From positions 1 to 25,672 of the forward strand of contig DATJIA010000171.1 in NCBI GenBank assembly GCA_035493675.1: a stretch of 25,672 nt of DNA, read 5' to 3'. The stretch is from JAIOQA01 sp035493675. Lineage in GTDB: Bacteria; Myxococcota_A; Polyangia; Haliangiales; Haliangiaceae. Below, piece by piece: positions 19,533-25,672 of this stretch. The stretch's first letter is position 1. Each line of letters starts with the position of its first letter. Position numbers and translations under genes: made by a program. Below the pieces are notes generated by a model. The model was not told the origin of the DNA. It did not search any database and worked only from the letters and a program-made list of their open reading frames with translations.

Positions 19533-19934
19533 TCAGTTGTGGTCGCGCTCGATCGTCCAACCGCGGGCCGTGCTGATCAGCGAAACGCTGGCGCCCGACG
19601 GCACGATGCCGAACCGATAGATCCAGATCACGGTCGGCTCGCCGCCGCCGCCGTCGGCGCGGAAGGCGCCGATCGCGCGCATCGCGTCGCCGCTGATCGC
19701 ATCCTCCGGGCCGAGCTCGACGAACGCGGGCGATCGCGCGAGCCGCGCGCGCAGCGCGTCGAACGCGGGGCGCTTGAACCAGAGGCACGCGCGCAGCTCG
19801 GCATCGGTCGGCTCGTGATCCGGCGCCGGCCGCGCGCACGCGCCGGTGCCCTGCGGATCGTCCGGGAAGTCCATGCTCGGCCACACGTCGAACGACGCGC
19901 AGCCCGCGAGGAGGATCAACGGCGCGAGCCTCAC
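19533..19934 (-). CDS. Small lipoprotein of unknown function
   Basis: 133 residues. A very short signal, APLILLAGC (lipid Cys12), precedes a soluble domain with no family I recognise. The sequence has a Cys pair (ACARP near 33 and RACLWF near 50) and a C-terminal beta-looking part with VIWIYRFGIVPSG and the ending TIERDHN. Spacing to neighbours is 16 and 31 bases on the same strand, consistent with an operon. Export and lipidation are well supported; function is not. Confidence 0.75.
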   Translation of the reverse strand: MRLAPLILLAGCASFDVWPSMDFPDDPQGTGACARPAPDHEPTDAELRACLWFKRPAFDALRARLARSPAFVELGPEDAISGDAMRAIGAFRADGGGGEPTVIWIYRFGIVPSGASVSLISTARGWTIERDHN

Positions 19935-19965
19935 GCGCGATCAACGCGCGGACGCGCGCGATCAT

Positions 19966-21063
19966 TCACCGGAACACCGATGAGCGACCGCGGGGGCCGG
20001 TCTGCTGCGTATACATGAACGTGACGTCGCGACACGTCCGGACTGGCTTGCCGTCGGCGAACGCGGGCCGGTACTTCCAGGTCTTCACGGCGTCGACCAA
20101 GCGGTGGTCATAGTCGGGCAAGCCTGTCGATTCGTAGACGTCCGCGTGATCGACGTTGCCCTGGTCATCGATGCAGAAGCGCACGTTCGCGATGAGCTCG
20201 TAGCCGTTCGCGATACGGCGCTTCAGATCGTTCGTAGGCTGAACGTACGGATCACCGCTCACGCGTTGCGGCGATGCGTGGAGCCCGACGGTGCTGGGCT
20301 CGAGCGGTGGAACGCCGAGCGGCAACTTGTCCGGCGCCTGCGCGGGATAGGTGGCCGCGACGAGCGAGCATACCGGCATCGCTTGTCCGCCGAGGACGAA
20401 CGGCCGGAACTTCCATTGATGGAGCGCACGACCGAACCCGCCGACCGCGATCCGCGACCACGCATCGCGGACGCCGACGTCGATCACGTTGCCCTCGCGA
20501 TCGACACAGAGCTTGTACCAGCCCCACGCGAACACCTCTTCGCTCGCGCCCTTCGACACGGCATCCAGCTCCGCGCGCACGTCCGCGTCGATCGGGTGCG
20601 AATCACCGACGACGCGCAGCGGCTCCAGCGCCTCGACCGCGACCGATGGGATCCACGCGGTCGATCCTTCGTTGCCGGCGAATCCGATCGAGACGAGCTG
20701 CGCGCCGCGCGGGCCGACCGCGAACCAGGCCTCCACCTCGATGCCCGGCGCATACGTGAAGAGTCCGACGTCGGGCAGCTCGTGATGTCGAGGGCTGGGC
20801 AGGAGGCCGAGACCCGCGAGGCACCCCGCGAAGGCATCGAGCTCTTGCGCTGGGATCGTGCGAGGCATCGCGAACTGTTTGCGACACACGACGTCATCGA
20901 ACCACAGGCCACCGTCGAGGACGGGACCGCGCAGCGCGGCGCGCATCGTCCCGATGTCGCGGGTGGCGATCACGCTGGGCGCGTGATCGGCCGTCGGATC
21001 GTAGCGAACGGTCTGCGCGCTGCCGCACGCGGCCACCAGCGCGACCGCGATCAGTCCCCTCAC
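19966..21063 (-). CDS. Lipoprotein with two TonB C-terminal-like repeats
   Basis: 365 residues from GTG 21063. The lipoprotein signal is VALVAAC (lipid Cys13). Residues ~30-170 form an unassigned domain. Two repeats follow, ~182-240 and ~293-351, each shaped like a TonB_C beta-alpha-beta unit: first LCVDREGNVIDVGV ... ALHQWKFRPFVLGGQAMPVC, then FCIDDQGNVDHADV ... AVKTWKYRPAFADGKPVRTC. Each repeat has one Cys at the start of its first strand and one near the end (186/232 and 297/344), suggesting a disulfide per domain in the periplasm. No N-terminal helix or Pro-rich arm of a true TonB is present, so it is not an energy transducer. The gene follows the fused PLC/barrel gene by 18 bases. Codon use is less uniform than in its neighbours. 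Confidence 0.88.
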   Translation of the reverse strand: MRGLIAVALVAACGSAQTVRYDPTADHAPSVIATRDIGTMRAALRGPVLDGGLWFDDVVCRKQFAMPRTIPAQELDAFAGCLAGLGLLPSPRHHELPDVGLFTYAPGIEVEAWFAVGPRGAQLVSIGFAGNEGSTAWIPSVAVEALEPLRVVGDSHPIDADVRAELDAVSKGASEEVFAWGWYKLCVDREGNVIDVGVRDAWSRIAVGGFGRALHQWKFRPFVLGGQAMPVCSLVAATYPAQAPDKLPLGVPPLEPSTVGLHASPQRVSGDPYVQPTNDLKRRIANGYELIANVRFCIDDQGNVDHADVYESTGLPDYDHRLVDAVKTWKYRPAFADGKPVRTCRDVTFMYTQQTGPRGRSSVFR

Positions 21064-21081
21064 GCGATCAGGTTCGCATGG

Positions 21082-22773
21082 TCACGAGCCGTATTGCACG
21101 CCGATCATGAAGCGGAACTGCTCGTACCAGAGCGGCAGCTGGCCGACCTCGGGGACGGGCACCGCGATCTCGGCCGGATCGATCACGAGGCGCACCGAGC
21201 CGCCGAGGTCGTAGTCGATGCCGAGGAGCGAGACCGCGGCGTACGGGCCGGTCGAGTACTTGGGCGCGCCGTAGAGATCGAAGAGCAAGGTCGAGGTGCC
21301 GACATGCACCGACGTGCGCAGGTTCACGCGATCGAAGCGCATCGGGTAGCGGCGGATCACGGTCGCCGCGGCGGTGAAGACGCCGTCGGTCATGCGGCGC
21401 GGCGCGGTCGTGATCCACGGGTTCCAGCCGAGGTCGACGCCGAACAGCCACTTCTCGTTCAAGCGCCAGCGACCCGCGATCGTCGCGACGCCGGCGAGGC
21501 GATCGACCGAGAGGCCCGCGGAGATCGCGAACCCCCAGCGCGTGCCGAGCTTCTTGTCCTCGCGCACCTGCTCGATCTCGTCGGCGGTCGGCGTCTTCAC
21601 GTCGCGGCCGGGCTCGGTCACCGTCGAGTTGGGATTGACCGGCAGCGCGACGGGCACGGGCGCCGGAGGTTGCGGCGGATCGTCGGCGCGCGCGATCGCG
21701 GAGGCCGCGACGATCGAGAAGACCAGCCCGATCTCGATCGCGAGGCCGCGCCGCCGGCGCGCGATCACGACGGCGATCAGCGCCGCGCAGAGCCACGACG
21801 AGCCCGCGCCCGCCGCCGAGCAGCCGGTCGGTCCGCTCGGATCCTGCACCGACGCCTCCGGCGGCGAGCACCAGTCGTTGTCCGCCGAGCAGCCGTCCTG
21901 GAAGGTCAGGTACGTGTCGGTGATCGCGGTGAAGCGCGCGATCTTCGCGTCGCGCGACAGCGACGGATCGAGCGCCGCGATCAGCAGATCGCGCGCGGCC
22001 TGGGTCGCGAGGCGGACGTTGCGCTGCACCGTCGGATCCTGGTTGCCGCAGTGATCGAGCTCGACGCGATGCGGAGGACCGTCGCGCGGCGGTTGGAAGT
22101 CGGTGCCGACGAAGTCGATCCAGTTGAGCACCGTGGTGACGCGCATGCCGTCGGCGGTGCGATACGTGTGCGGGAAGCCGTCCTCGATCGCGTGGAGCGC
22201 CTGCCCGATGCGCACGTAGAAGAGCGGCAGCGACGGGGACACGCGGCCGCGGATGCCGGTGTAGAAGGTGAGCTGGACGCGCACCGACGGATCGACCGTG
22301 CCGTCGGCGGCGAGGCCGTCGAGCGCCTCGGTCGCGCGGCGCACGATGAACGCGCGGCACGACTCGAGCGAGCGGCGCTCGCCGTCGGCGAAGTCGTCGG
22401 CGGCGCCGCGGATGCAGTGCTCCTCCTGCGTCTTCGGATCGCCTTGCAGCGACACGATGTCGAGCGCGTCGAGCGGATCGTTGTCCTTGACGTCGTTGTC
22501 GCGCATGCCGAGCAAGAGCGACATGCCGGCGAGATCGCTGCGCATGTCGGCGTCGGGCAGGAACTCGACGTCGGCGAACAGCGCCGCTTCGTCGCGCGTC
22601 GGCACCAGCACGGGCGCGGTCGCGACCATCGCGCGCGCCTGACGGAACGCCTCCGACGTGATCGGCTCGTGGCAGCCGACCTCGTCGATCGGGCTGCCGA
22701 TGCTCCACGCGTGCGCCGCGCGCGGCGCCGCGAGCAACGTGGCGAGGATCGCAAGCGAACTACACAGACGCAT
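21082..22773 (-). CDS. Zinc-PLC/P1-like exported domain with MYXO-CTERM tail fused to a signal peptide and outer-membrane barrel
   Basis: 563 residues. A signal peptide (1-22) ends AHA, leaving mature Trp23 as in bacterial phospholipases C, whose Trp1 binds zinc. His35 and the helix LHAIEDGFPHTY (His194, Asp198, His202) fit the zinc-ligand pattern of the PLC/S1-P1 fold. Cys-rich linkers lead to GCSAAGAGSSWLCA, a hydrophobic stretch and Arg339-342, a MYXO-CTERM-like sorting tail. The frame does not stop. The Arg cluster is followed by a second hydrophobic segment ending AIARA|DD (~344-363), which reads as a signal peptide, then a Pro-rich linker and a ~160-residue beta-barrel (from ~405) ending FRFMIGVQYGS. 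An internal GTG at 21768 has no Shine-Dalgarno. It may be one polyprotein or two genes fused by stop loss. Confidence 0.85.
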   Translation of the reverse strand: MRLCSSLAILATLLAAPRAAHAWSIGSPIDEVGCHEPITSEAFRQARAMVATAPVLVPTRDEAALFADVEFLPDADMRSDLAGMSLLLGMRDNDVKDNDPLDALDIVSLQGDPKTQEEHCIRGAADDFADGERRSLESCRAFIVRRATEALDGLAADGTVDPSVRVQLTFYTGIRGRVSPSLPLFYVRIGQALHAIEDGFPHTYRTADGMRVTTVLNWIDFVGTDFQPPRDGPPHRVELDHCGNQDPTVQRNVRLATQAARDLLIAALDPSLSRDAKIARFTAITDTYLTFQDGCSADNDWCSPPEASVQDPSGPTGCSAAGAGSSWLCAALIAVVIARRRRGLAIEIGLVFSIVAASAIARADDPPQPPAPVPVALPVNPNSTVTEPGRDVKTPTADEIEQVREDKKLGTRWGFAISAGLSVDRLAGVATIAGRWRLNEKWLFGVDLGWNPWITTAPRRMTDGVFTAAATVIRRYPMRFDRVNLRTSVHVGTSTLLFDLYGAPKYSTGPYAAVSLLGIDYDLGGSVRLVIDPAEIAVPVPEVGQLPLWYEQFRFMIGVQYGS

Positions 22774-22844
22774 GCCGCGGAAGACTGCACGCCCGACGCC
22801 ATCACGGCATCGAGCGTGCTCGCGCGCTTACAAGTCTTTCGGGC

Positions 22845-22867
22845 GTCGCGGTGTGTCTCACCGCGGC
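22845..22867 (-). terminator. Stem-loop after the HD-GYP/LuxR gene, weak terminator candidate
   Basis: A perfect 7-bp stem (CGCGGTG/CACCGCG, 5-base loop) extends by one wobble and one G-C pair. It begins about 35 bases after the stop of the regulator gene, in the 128-base gap before the fused PLC/barrel gene. There is no U-tract, so intrinsic termination is uncertain; it could instead attenuate or stabilise the message. Confidence 0.35.
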
Positions 22868-22901
22868 CGGTTGCCTCACCTCTCCGTCGAGGGCTGCGCG
22901 C

Positions 22902-24467
22902 TCATTCGAGCAGCGCATGCTCGGTGACGAACAGCGCGGCGCCGGCGCGCGAGTAGACGCCGATCTTGTCGTAGATGTGCGCGACGTGGTTCTGCACCGT
23001 GCGCGCGGAGATCTCGAGGAGCTGGCCGATCTCCTTGTTGGTCTTGCCACGCGCGACGAGGCGGAGGACTTCGACTTCGCGATCGGAGAGGCCGCACGGA
23101 TGGGGCGGGCGCGGCGGGCGCGGCGCGCCGGCGGCGATCAGGACCGCGTGCGCGGCGGATCGATCGAGGCGGCCGGCGGCGATCTCCTCGTCGAGGACGC
23201 GGGCGGCGTCGCCGAGGCCGCGCGCGGGACGATGCGGGCGCGGCTCGAGCAGCGCGGCGAGGACGTCGGCGGCCGCGAGGATCTTCGCGGCCTGCGGCAG
23301 TGATCCGCTGCCCTTGGCCGAAGGATAACCGGTGCCGTCGACGCGCTCGTGCGCCGCGGCCGCGATGCGCGCGGCCGGCGCCCACGCCGGCGCGCGCAAG
23401 ACGATCCGCTCGGTGTAGTACGCGTGCAAGCGCACGCGCTCCCACTCCGCGAAGCCGAGCGCGCCCGGCTTGTCCCAGATGCCGGTCGGCACGCTGACGC
23501 GCCCGAGATCGTGGAGCAGCGCCGCGCGGCGGAGATCGCGGACCGCGTCGGTGGGCAGCCCGCTCGCGCGCGCGGCCTCGGTCGCGAGCGCGGCGACGCG
23601 CACCGAGTGGCCGACCGTGTAGACGCTCTTCAGATCCGCGAAGCACGCGAACGCGAACGCGACGTCGTCGGCGCGATCGGCGTCGGCGAAAGCGATCGGC
23701 GCCGGCTCCGCGGAGAGGAACCGCTCCCACACCGAGCCGCCGCCGATCGCGTCGAAGATCGCGGGCGCGTCGTCGAGGAACGCGCGCGCGAGCGCGGGAT
23801 CGAGGTGACCGCCGGCGCGCCTCGCGATCTCGGCCAGGGCGCCCTCCTCGCCCATCCGATGGTGCGCGAGCTCCGCGACGTCGGCGACGTGCAGCACCCG
23901 CGCGGCGAGCGCGATCGCGTCGCCGCGCGCGCCCTGCGGCTTGCCCTGCCCGTCGAAGCGCTCGCACACCTGCGCGATCGCCTCCTGGATCGGACGCGAC
24001 AGCCCGAGGATGCGCGCCATCGCGACCGACGAGTCGCACTGCGCGCGCGCGTGCTTCTCGACCGCCGCGCGATCGGTGAGGAGCGTCGCGACCGCGCGCG
24101 CGCGATCGAGCACCGCGCCGCCGCGGCCGATCTTCGTCGCGATCTGCCGCAGGGTGCGCGCCGGCTGCGCGAAGTCGGCGAACGCCATCACGCGGCGCGT
24201 GCCGGTGTCGTCGCCGGCGCCGTAGACGTGCGCCTCCTCGTGCGAGAACGCGGTGCAGCCGAGGAAGCGGAGGATCGTCACCCAGTAGGCGTCGCGCGTC
24301 GCGTCGGGGCCGAGGCGCGCCGCGGCCGCGATCCGGGTCGCGATGATCGCGGTGCGCAGGACCTTCTCGGGCGGCATGCCGTTGGCGAGATCGCAGGCGA
24401 GCGCGAGCCCGCCGACGAGCTCGGCGAGCGGGACCGCGCGCTCCGGGGCATAGGCCATTGTGCTCAT
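22902..24467 (-). CDS. Tandem HD-GYP-like phosphodiesterase with C-terminal LuxR DNA-binding domain
   Basis: 521 residues, cytoplasmic. Residues ~135-205 look like a degenerate HD-GYP copy: VEKHARAQCDSSV, then RFDGQGKPQG in place of the GYP motif. Residues ~285-410 carry the intact domain: GHSVRVAAL, LLHDLGR (His319/Asp320), AAHERVDGTGYP (His373, Glu374, Gly380-Tyr-Pro). The C-terminus is a LuxR/FixJ helix-turn-helix, LSDREVEVLRLVARGKTNKE (460-479) with SARTVQNHVAHIYDKIGV. HD-GYP enzymes cleave cyclic di-GMP or related dinucleotides; joined to a DNA-binding domain, this suggests a regulator whose output follows nucleotide binding or turnover (inference). ATG 24467 is used; ATG 24458 is also possible, as neither has a good Shine-Dalgarno. 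It is divergent from the SnoaL-like gene with 36 bases between starts. Confidence 0.93.
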   Translation of the reverse strand: MSTMAYAPERAVPLAELVGGLALACDLANGMPPEKVLRTAIIATRIAAAARLGPDATRDAYWVTILRFLGCTAFSHEEAHVYGAGDDTGTRRVMAFADFAQPARTLRQIATKIGRGGAVLDRARAVATLLTDRAAVEKHARAQCDSSVAMARILGLSRPIQEAIAQVCERFDGQGKPQGARGDAIALAARVLHVADVAELAHHRMGEEGALAEIARRAGGHLDPALARAFLDDAPAIFDAIGGGSVWERFLSAEPAPIAFADADRADDVAFAFACFADLKSVYTVGHSVRVAALATEAARASGLPTDAVRDLRRAALLHDLGRVSVPTGIWDKPGALGFAEWERVRLHAYYTERIVLRAPAWAPAARIAAAAHERVDGTGYPSAKGSGSLPQAAKILAAADVLAALLEPRPHRPARGLGDAARVLDEEIAAGRLDRSAAHAVLIAAGAPRPPRPPHPCGLSDREVEVLRLVARGKTNKEIGQLLEISARTVQNHVAHIYDKIGVYSRAGAALFVTEHALLE

Positions 24468-24471
24468 TGGC

Positions 24472-24492
24472 CGGTACGAGGCGCCACGGTAC
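24472..24492. promoter_or_regulatory. Direct repeat CGGTAC x2 in a 36-base divergent gap
   Basis: CGGTAC occurs at 24472-24477 and 24487-24492 (15-base period) between the divergent regulator and SnoaL-like genes. The gap is too short to hold two complete promoters, so both must reach into coding sequence. The repeat could be an operator, perhaps for the LuxR-type regulator itself; this is only a suggestion. Confidence 0.3.
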
Positions 24493-24503
24493 TCGGTTGA
24501 GTC

Positions 24504-24908
24504 ATGACCAGCAACGCAGACACGGTGCGCGCGATCTATGCCGCGTTCGGGCGCGGCGACGTCCCCGCGATCCTCGACCACATCTCCGACGACGTCGACT
24601 GGGACTTCGCCCACGCGGGCGTCGACGTGCCGTGGCTGGCGCCGCGGCGAGGCAAGGCCGGCGTGCTCGCCTTCTTCGAGGCGATCCCCGCGAACCTCGA
24701 GCCGCGCAGGTTCGAGGTGACCGCGGTGCTCGGCGACGGCGCGGTCGTCGTCGCGCTCGCGAACGTCACGTGGCTCGTGAAGTCGACCGGCCGCGTGATC
24801 GAGGAAGACGACGAGGCACACGTCTGGCGCTTCGACGCGCGCGGCAAGGTGATCCGCTTCCGCCACGGCGTGAACACGCTCGGGCACGCGCAGGCGCTCG
24901 CGCGCTAG
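24504..24908 (+). CDS. SnoaL-like (NTF2-fold) protein
   Basis: 134 residues. The NTF2/SnoaL-like pattern is clear: helix VRAIYAAFGRGDVPAILDHI, then SDDVDWDFAHAG and the RRGKAGVLAFFEAIPANLE helix, followed by strands FEVTAVLGDGAVVVALANVT, AHVWRFDARGKVIRFRHGVN. The pocket fold is used by polyketide cyclases, ketosteroid isomerase-like enzymes and many uncharacterised proteins, so no substrate can be named. It is divergent from the HD-GYP/LuxR gene at 36 bases, making it a plausible target of that regulator. The stop shares CTAG with the stop of the convergent TPR gene. Confidence 0.9.
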   Translation: MTSNADTVRAIYAAFGRGDVPAILDHISDDVDWDFAHAGVDVPWLAPRRGKAGVLAFFEAIPANLEPRRFEVTAVLGDGAVVVALANVTWLVKSTGRVIEEDDEAHVWRFDARGKVIRFRHGVNTLGHAQALAR

Positions 24909-25672
24909 AAGCGGCCGGTGAGCACGAGCTGACCGCCGTCGCGGGTCGGGACGGCGCCGAGCTGCATCGTCGCGTCGTCGTCGTGTCGATGCGTGAGGTA
25001 CAAGGTCAGCCCAGCGGCGGCGACGACCGCGCCGGTGACGCCGAAGACGAGCGCTTGATCCTCGAGCGCCGATTGCTCCTGCTGCGCGGCCGCGATCGCG
25101 TCGTCGTTGTTCCACTCGGTCTGGTGGTTGCCGTGTCCCGACGCGCCCGACATCGCATCCGGGATCACGACCGCGTCGGCGCGCGCGAGCTGCACGCCGC
25201 CCGCGACCAAGCCGATCACGCCGAACGCGGTCACCACGAGCCCGGTGCGGCGCATGAACGTGTTGTCGTGCGGCGGCTCGGCGTCGGGCGCGGGCGCGGG
25301 CGCCGGTCGGCTCGGCGGCAGCGGCAGCGCGGCGGGCGCGGGCGCGGCGAGCGCTTCGATCGTGTGCTCGGCGAGCGCGCGGCGCGGATCGTCGTCGGCG
25401 GCGACCGCGAGGAAGTGCTGGTACGCCTTCACCGCCTCCTCCGACTCGCCGGCGCGGCGCCAGCACGACGCGATGTCGAACAAGAGGATGGGCTCGGGAT
25501 GGATCTCGTACGCGTGCTCGAATTCGGCGCGCGCGTCGTCGAAGCGGCCGTCGCGGAACGCCGCGGTGCCGCGCGCGACGCCGTCGCGATACGCGTCGAC
25601 GTCGCCGGTGTCGGCCTCTTCGGCGCGCGCGCGGGCGCCGGCGAGCGCGAGGGCGAGCGCGAGCGCCGCGCT
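24905..25672 (-). CDS. TPR-type membrane protein (5' end outside window)
   Basis: 255 residues are visible. The frame is open to the window edge, where the chain starts with a hydrophobic ALALALALAGARARA|EE stretch, evidently most of a signal peptide; the start codon must lie just beyond. Residues ~25-100 form a TPR-like unit (RGTAAFRDGRFDDARAEFEH, then LLFDIASCWRRAGESEEAVK and AYQHFLAVAADDDPRR). A Pro/Ala linker (~110-133) and two helices (~143-163, ~208-227) follow, separated by a polar loop rich in Asn, Gln and His. This plan is common in myxobacterial envelope proteins; the role is unknown. An internal ATG-less TTG at 25483 is not the start, since the TPR and signal lie upstream of it. 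Confidence 0.88.
   Translation of the reverse strand, partial: SAALALALALAGARARAEEADTGDVDAYRDGVARGTAAFRDGRFDDARAEFEHAYEIHPEPILLFDIASCWRRAGESEEAVKAYQHFLAVAADDDPRRALAEHTIEALAAPAPAALPLPPSRPAPAPAPDAEPPHDNTFMRRTGLVVTAFGVIGLVAGGVQLARADAVVIPDAMSGASGHGNHQTEWNNDDAIAAAQQEQSALEDQALVFGVTGAVVAAAGLTLYLTHRHDDDATMQLGAVPTRDGGQLVLTGRF

Noticed and set aside
22774..22901. A small gene or RNA in the longest gap
   Set aside because: No convincing start with ribosome site and no conserved RNA shape beyond a short hairpin.
20104..22956. 950-codon plus-strand open frame across three minus-strand genes
   Set aside because: It spans several real genes and an intergenic gap and has Arg/Ala-rich composition without recognisable motifs.
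24905..25483. Starting the last gene at codon 25483
   Set aside because: The codon there is TTG within a TPR motif. TPR sequence and most of a signal peptide continue upstream to the window edge.

Overview
The window looks like a piece of a very GC-rich Myxococcota (myxobacterial) chromosome. The evidence is a delta-60 repeat lipoprotein, a MYXO-CTERM-type tail (Cys, hydrophobic stretch, Arg cluster), PEGA and TPR proteins with paired C-terminal membrane helices, several lipoproteins, and a DUF4175-like/MoxR/DUF58/VWA operon. The finer taxonomic position cannot be read from the sequence. The DNA is saturated with GATC/CGATCG words. Nearly every base is coding: no gene-free stretch reaches 300 bases, and the longest gaps are about 130 and 80 bases. 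I saw no tRNA, rRNA, insertion sequence, integrase or CRISPR array.

Layout. (1) 1-2765, plus strand: the 3' part of a TPR/PEGA membrane protein, then a delta-60 repeat lipoprotein. (2) 2762-5888, minus strand: an operon of class I aminotransferase, glycerate 2-kinase and prmC, joined by two identical GTGA start/stop overlaps. (3) 5957-8476, plus strand: a GT39/ArnT-like membrane glycosyltransferase, divergent from region 2. (4) 8558-17589, plus strand: a five-gene operon encoding a DUF4175-like coiled-coil membrane protein, a MoxR AAA+ ATPase, a DUF58 protein, a BatA-like VWA membrane protein and a large double-VWA/GATase-like membrane protein. (5) 17644-18354, plus strand: a DUF998 membrane protein whose 3' end overlaps the next gene by 100 bases. 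(6) 18255-24467, minus strand: a run comprising an HD-GYP/LuxR regulator, a zinc-PLC-like protein fused to an outer-membrane barrel, a lipoprotein with two TonB-C-like repeats, a small lipoprotein, a tautomerase and an NAPE-PLD/RomA-like metallo-hydrolase lipoprotein. (7) 24504-25672: a SnoaL-like protein (plus) converging on a truncated TPR membrane protein (minus).

How the genes fit together. Region 4 is the clearest functional module. By family knowledge, MoxR ATPases act as chaperones for VWA proteins, and this operon supplies one ATPase, one soluble VWA-type protein, two membrane VWA proteins with three VWA domains between them, and a long coiled-coil membrane partner. An envelope-maintenance or assembly role is an inference. 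In region 2 the aminotransferase and kinase could form part of a serine/hydroxypyruvate/glycerate route, while prmC serves translation termination.

The most unusual object is the 563-residue reading frame at 21082-22773. An exported zinc-hydrolase-like domain ends in a MYXO-CTERM-like tail, and its Arg4 cluster doubles as the positive n-region of a second signal peptide leading into a beta-barrel. It reads like a two-protein exported polyprotein.
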